Assembly (NCBI GenBank): GCA_029239545.1 | Contig: JARBUQ010000194.1 | Location: 1-7,848, forward strand | Direction: 5' to 3' | From: Paenibacillus sp. | GTDB taxonomy: Bacteria > Bacillota > Bacilli > Paenibacillales > NBRC-103111 | DNA length: 7,848 nucleotides | In this document: one piece after another, positions 6,228 to 7,848 of the stretch | Position numbering within the stretch: the stretch's first letter is position 1 | Layout of the letters: every line of letters starts with the position of its first letter | Translations under genes and position numbers: made by a program | The notes under the pieces: model-generated | Told to the model about the DNA's origin: nothing | Seen by the model: the letters and a program-made list of their open reading frames with translations, nothing else | Database searches by the model: none

Positions 6228-7187
6228 ATGTCAAAACCAGTTATCTTATGTCTTCATTCATTGTCTGAACAGGTCGTAGGACGGATAAGTCAAATTGCAC
6301 CTCAATGGGAGATAGTACACGGGAATGATATGGATGTGCTGACCCCCCGACTGCGAGACGCAGAAATTATTATTGGTTGGAGACAAGCTGTTCAGGAGAA
6401 TAGCTTCTATCCGGGAAGCAAGCTGCGCTGGGTACAAATCTGGGGTGCAGGGGTGGACCGAATTCCACTTGAGCTGTTCATCGAGCATTCCGTTATTCTG
6501 ACTAACGCCAGCGGTGTGCATGCTTACCCGATTTCCGAGACGATCCTGAGCATGATGCTTTCTTTTGCAAGAAAAATGCACTTGTCGATTCGCAACCAGT
6601 CCCAGGGGAAGTGGCAAAGTGTTGGTTTATTGGGTGAAATTCACGAAGCTACTATCGGAATACTAGGCATCGGAGCAATTGGAGAAGAAACAGCAAGGCT
6701 GGCCAAAGCGTTCGGAATGAAGGTATTAGGGTTCCGCCAGTCAGGCAAGCCTTCGCCTGTTGTAGATACGATGTTCGATCTTCAAGGACTTGATGAGCTG
6801 TTAGCTAACAGTGATTATGTGGTGAATACATTGCCGTTCACGAAGGATACAAGTGAGCTGATGGGAGCTGACCAATTCCAGGCGATGAAATCGACCGCTT
6901 ATTATATCAATATCGGCAGAGGAGGTACTACAGACCAGAACGCTCTGATTGCGGCACTGAAGGATGGGCAAATTGCTGGAGCGGGACTGGACGTATTTGA
7001 GAAGGAGCCTTTGCAGGAAGAGAGCCCATTATGGACGATGGACAATGTTATTATTACTCCGCATAATTCTGGCTCTACGGTTCATTATCATCAGCGAGCT
7101 GAGGAGATAATGCTGCATAACCTGCAGGATTATGTTCAAGGAAAGCTGCCTTCACGAAATGTCGTTAATCTGGAGAAACAATATTGA
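6228..7187 (+). CDS. D-2-hydroxyacid dehydrogenase family protein
   Basis: This 319-residue NAD(P)-dependent oxidoreductase belongs to the D-isomer-specific 2-hydroxyacid dehydrogenase family. The N-terminal substrate half is split around a Rossmann domain. GIGAIG at 147-152 is the dinucleotide-binding turn, ending the strand TIGILGIGAIG. The catalytic triad is intact: R231 in NIGRGG, E260 in DVFEKEP, and H279 in TPHNSG. Such enzymes reduce 2-keto acids or oxidise D-2-hydroxy acids, commonly in sugar-acid or amino-acid metabolism; the exact substrate cannot be read from sequence. Length is normal for the short (GHRB/CtBP-like) members. It is cytoplasmic and has no ACT domain, so it is not full-length SerA. 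AAGGAG at 6210-6215 is 12 nt from ATG 6228, a rather long spacing. It lies between the GH123-like and GH109-like genes, and terminators on both sides suggest it can be transcribed alone. Confidence 0.92.
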   Translation: MSKPVILCLHSLSEQVVGRISQIAPQWEIVHGNDMDVLTPRLRDAEIIIGWRQAVQENSFYPGSKLRWVQIWGAGVDRIPLELFIEHSVILTNASGVHAYPISETILSMMLSFARKMHLSIRNQSQGKWQSVGLLGEIHEATIGILGIGAIGEETARLAKAFGMKVLGFRQSGKPSPVVDTMFDLQGLDELLANSDYVVNTLPFTKDTSELMGADQFQAMKSTAYYINIGRGGTTDQNALIAALKDGQIAGAGLDVFEKEPLQEESPLWTMDNVIITPHNSGSTVHYHQRAEEIMLHNLQDYVQGKLPSRNVVNLEKQY

Positions 7188-7200
7188 AAAGAGGATTCTT

Positions 7201-7249
7201 AAGAGAGCTGGCTTTAATCGCTGATTTGACTTGAATTGGCGGCTTTTTT
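7201..7249 (+). terminator. Probable intrinsic terminator after the dehydrogenase gene
   Basis: The stretch 7201-7212 can pair with 7238-7249 (ten or more pairs, three of them G-U, one G/G mismatch) around a long loop, with a run of six T at 7244-7249 as part of the right arm. It is weaker than the terminator at 6124 but correctly placed 14 bp after the stop. Confidence 0.45.
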
Positions 7250-7254
7250 GAGCA

Positions 7255-7283
7255 TTGATTGATCGGATCATTTCGTATATGAT
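7255..7283 (+). promoter_or_regulatory. SigA-type promoter with palindromic spacer for the Gfo/Idh/MocA gene
   Basis: TTGATT (7255-7260, 4/6 to TTGACA) and TATGAT (7278-7283, 5/6 to TATAAT) are separated by exactly 17 bp. The palindrome TGATC-G-GATCA (7260-7270) lies in the spacer, where a bound repressor would block RNA polymerase. GATCAT recurs at 7332-7337. The predicted leader is about 68 nt. Confidence 0.6.
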
Positions 7284-7357
7284 TGAATTTGTGCGAATTA
7301 AACTACAAGAATGCCAGGCATACATAATATCGATCATACACGAAGGGAAGGAATGAG

Positions 7358-7848
7358 ATGGGTACAACGAATGCGGTAGTGAAATTAGGCGTCATTGGAC
7401 TGGGTGGTCGAGGTAGAGGACTGCTTGGTAATTTGTTGGAGATGCAAGACGTAGAGATTACAGCTATTTGTGATCAATATGAGGAAAGACTGCAGCTGGG
7501 ACTGGAGCTTGTTGAGAAATCAGGTCGCGATCAAGCGGAAGCTTACTCTGACTACAAGAAGCTGCTTGCTCGGGAAGATCTGCAAGGGGTTATTATTGCA
7601 ACAACGTGGATAACTCATGCAGAGATCGCAATCGCGGCTATGAAAGCAGGCAAATACGCCGGTATCGAAGTGGGCGGAGCGGCATCTTTGGAAGAATGCT
7701 GGGAGCTTGTTCGAACGTCGGAGCAAACCGGAATCCCATGTATGCTGTTAGAGAATTGTTGTTATGGCCGCGAAGAGCTGGCAGTTATGAATATTGTGAA
7801 GCAAGGACTGCTTGGCGAACTGATTCACTGTCAATGCGGCTATGAGCA
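7358..7848 (+). CDS. Gfo/Idh/MocA-fold protein, GH109-like, 3'-truncated
   Basis: This gene runs off the window edge; 163 full codons are present. It starts at ATG 7358 with AAGGA (7348-7352) 5 nt upstream. The ATG at 7353 is in another frame that stops at once. The N-terminus is a Rossmann fold: KLGVIGLGGRGRG holds the turn G14-L-G-G-R-G19. The frame then follows Gfo/Idh/MocA order (YSDYKKLLAREDLQGVIIATTWITHAEIAIAAMKAGK, with H87). Where typical sugar dehydrogenases have EKP, this protein has E104-V-G-G-A, so the usual catalytic lysine is missing. The stretch ASLEECWELVRTSEQTG then CMLLENCCYGREELAV and GELIHCQCGYE resembles family GH109, in which a tightly held NAD supports glycosidic cleavage by an oxidation-elimination mechanism; the founding members are alpha-N-acetylgalactosaminidases. 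It could equally be an uncharacterised oxidoreductase. No Tat or Sec signal is seen, so it is cytoplasmic. Confidence 0.88.
   Translation, partial: MGTTNAVVKLGVIGLGGRGRGLLGNLLEMQDVEITAICDQYEERLQLGLELVEKSGRDQAEAYSDYKKLLAREDLQGVIIATTWITHAEIAIAAMKAGKYAGIEVGGAASLEECWELVRTSEQTGIPCMLLENCCYGREELAVMNIVKQGLLGELIHCQCGYE

Noticed and set aside
7606..7845. 79-residue open frame on the + strand
   Set aside because: It is out of frame with the clear Gfo/Idh/MocA gene starting at 7358, which has family motifs and a ribosome binding site; the short frame is a shadow.

Overview
The window looks like chromosomal DNA of an endospore-forming, low-to-medium GC Gram-positive bacterium of the Bacillales, most likely Paenibacillus or a close relative. 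Three things point there: a complete cotJA-cotJB-cotJC spore coat cluster, strong AGGAGG-type ribosome binding sites with several TTG starts, and glycan-utilisation genes of a type common in Paenibacillus. All genes lie on the + strand. No RNA gene, CRISPR array, insertion sequence or transposase was seen.

Layout. (1) Positions 1-981 are the 3' part of a CNNM/HlyC-type membrane protein with paired CBS domains. It is followed closely by an AI-2E-family (YtvI-like) polytopic membrane protein at 997-2043. A good intrinsic terminator at about 2076-2111 closes this block. (2) 2262-3360 is the spore coat operon cotJA-cotJB-cotJC. A candidate mother-cell sigma (SigE/SigK) promoter lies about 80 bp upstream of cotJA. 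CotJC is a manganese-catalase-fold protein with all five expected metal ligands. (3) 3361-3542 is a gap holding a long near-perfect inverted repeat and an unexplained short open frame. (4) 3543-4331 encodes a cytoplasmic alpha/beta-hydrolase (esterase type). (5) 4446-6110 encodes a DUF4091/GH123-type glycoside hydrolase, closed by a textbook UUCG-loop terminator. (6) 6228-7187 encodes a D-2-hydroxyacid dehydrogenase-family protein. (7) From 7358 to the window edge runs the 5' part of a Gfo/Idh/MocA-fold protein that resembles the GH109 (NAD-dependent glycosidase) branch. It has its own good SigA-type promoter with a palindrome in the spacer.

How the genes may work together. The first block is housekeeping ion or small-molecule membrane transport, and the second is sporulation. 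The right half (hydrolase, GH123-like, 2-hydroxyacid dehydrogenase, GH109-like) reads as the edge of an intracellular glycan or amino-sugar utilisation region. None of these proteins has a signal peptide, so they would act on imported oligosaccharides. GH123 and GH109 are the families that contain beta- and alpha-N-acetylgalactosaminidases, so a GalNAc-type substrate is a reasonable but unproven guess. Nothing here is a clear new defence or mobile system. The least explained stretches are the structured gap after cotJC and the GH123/GH109-like pairing.
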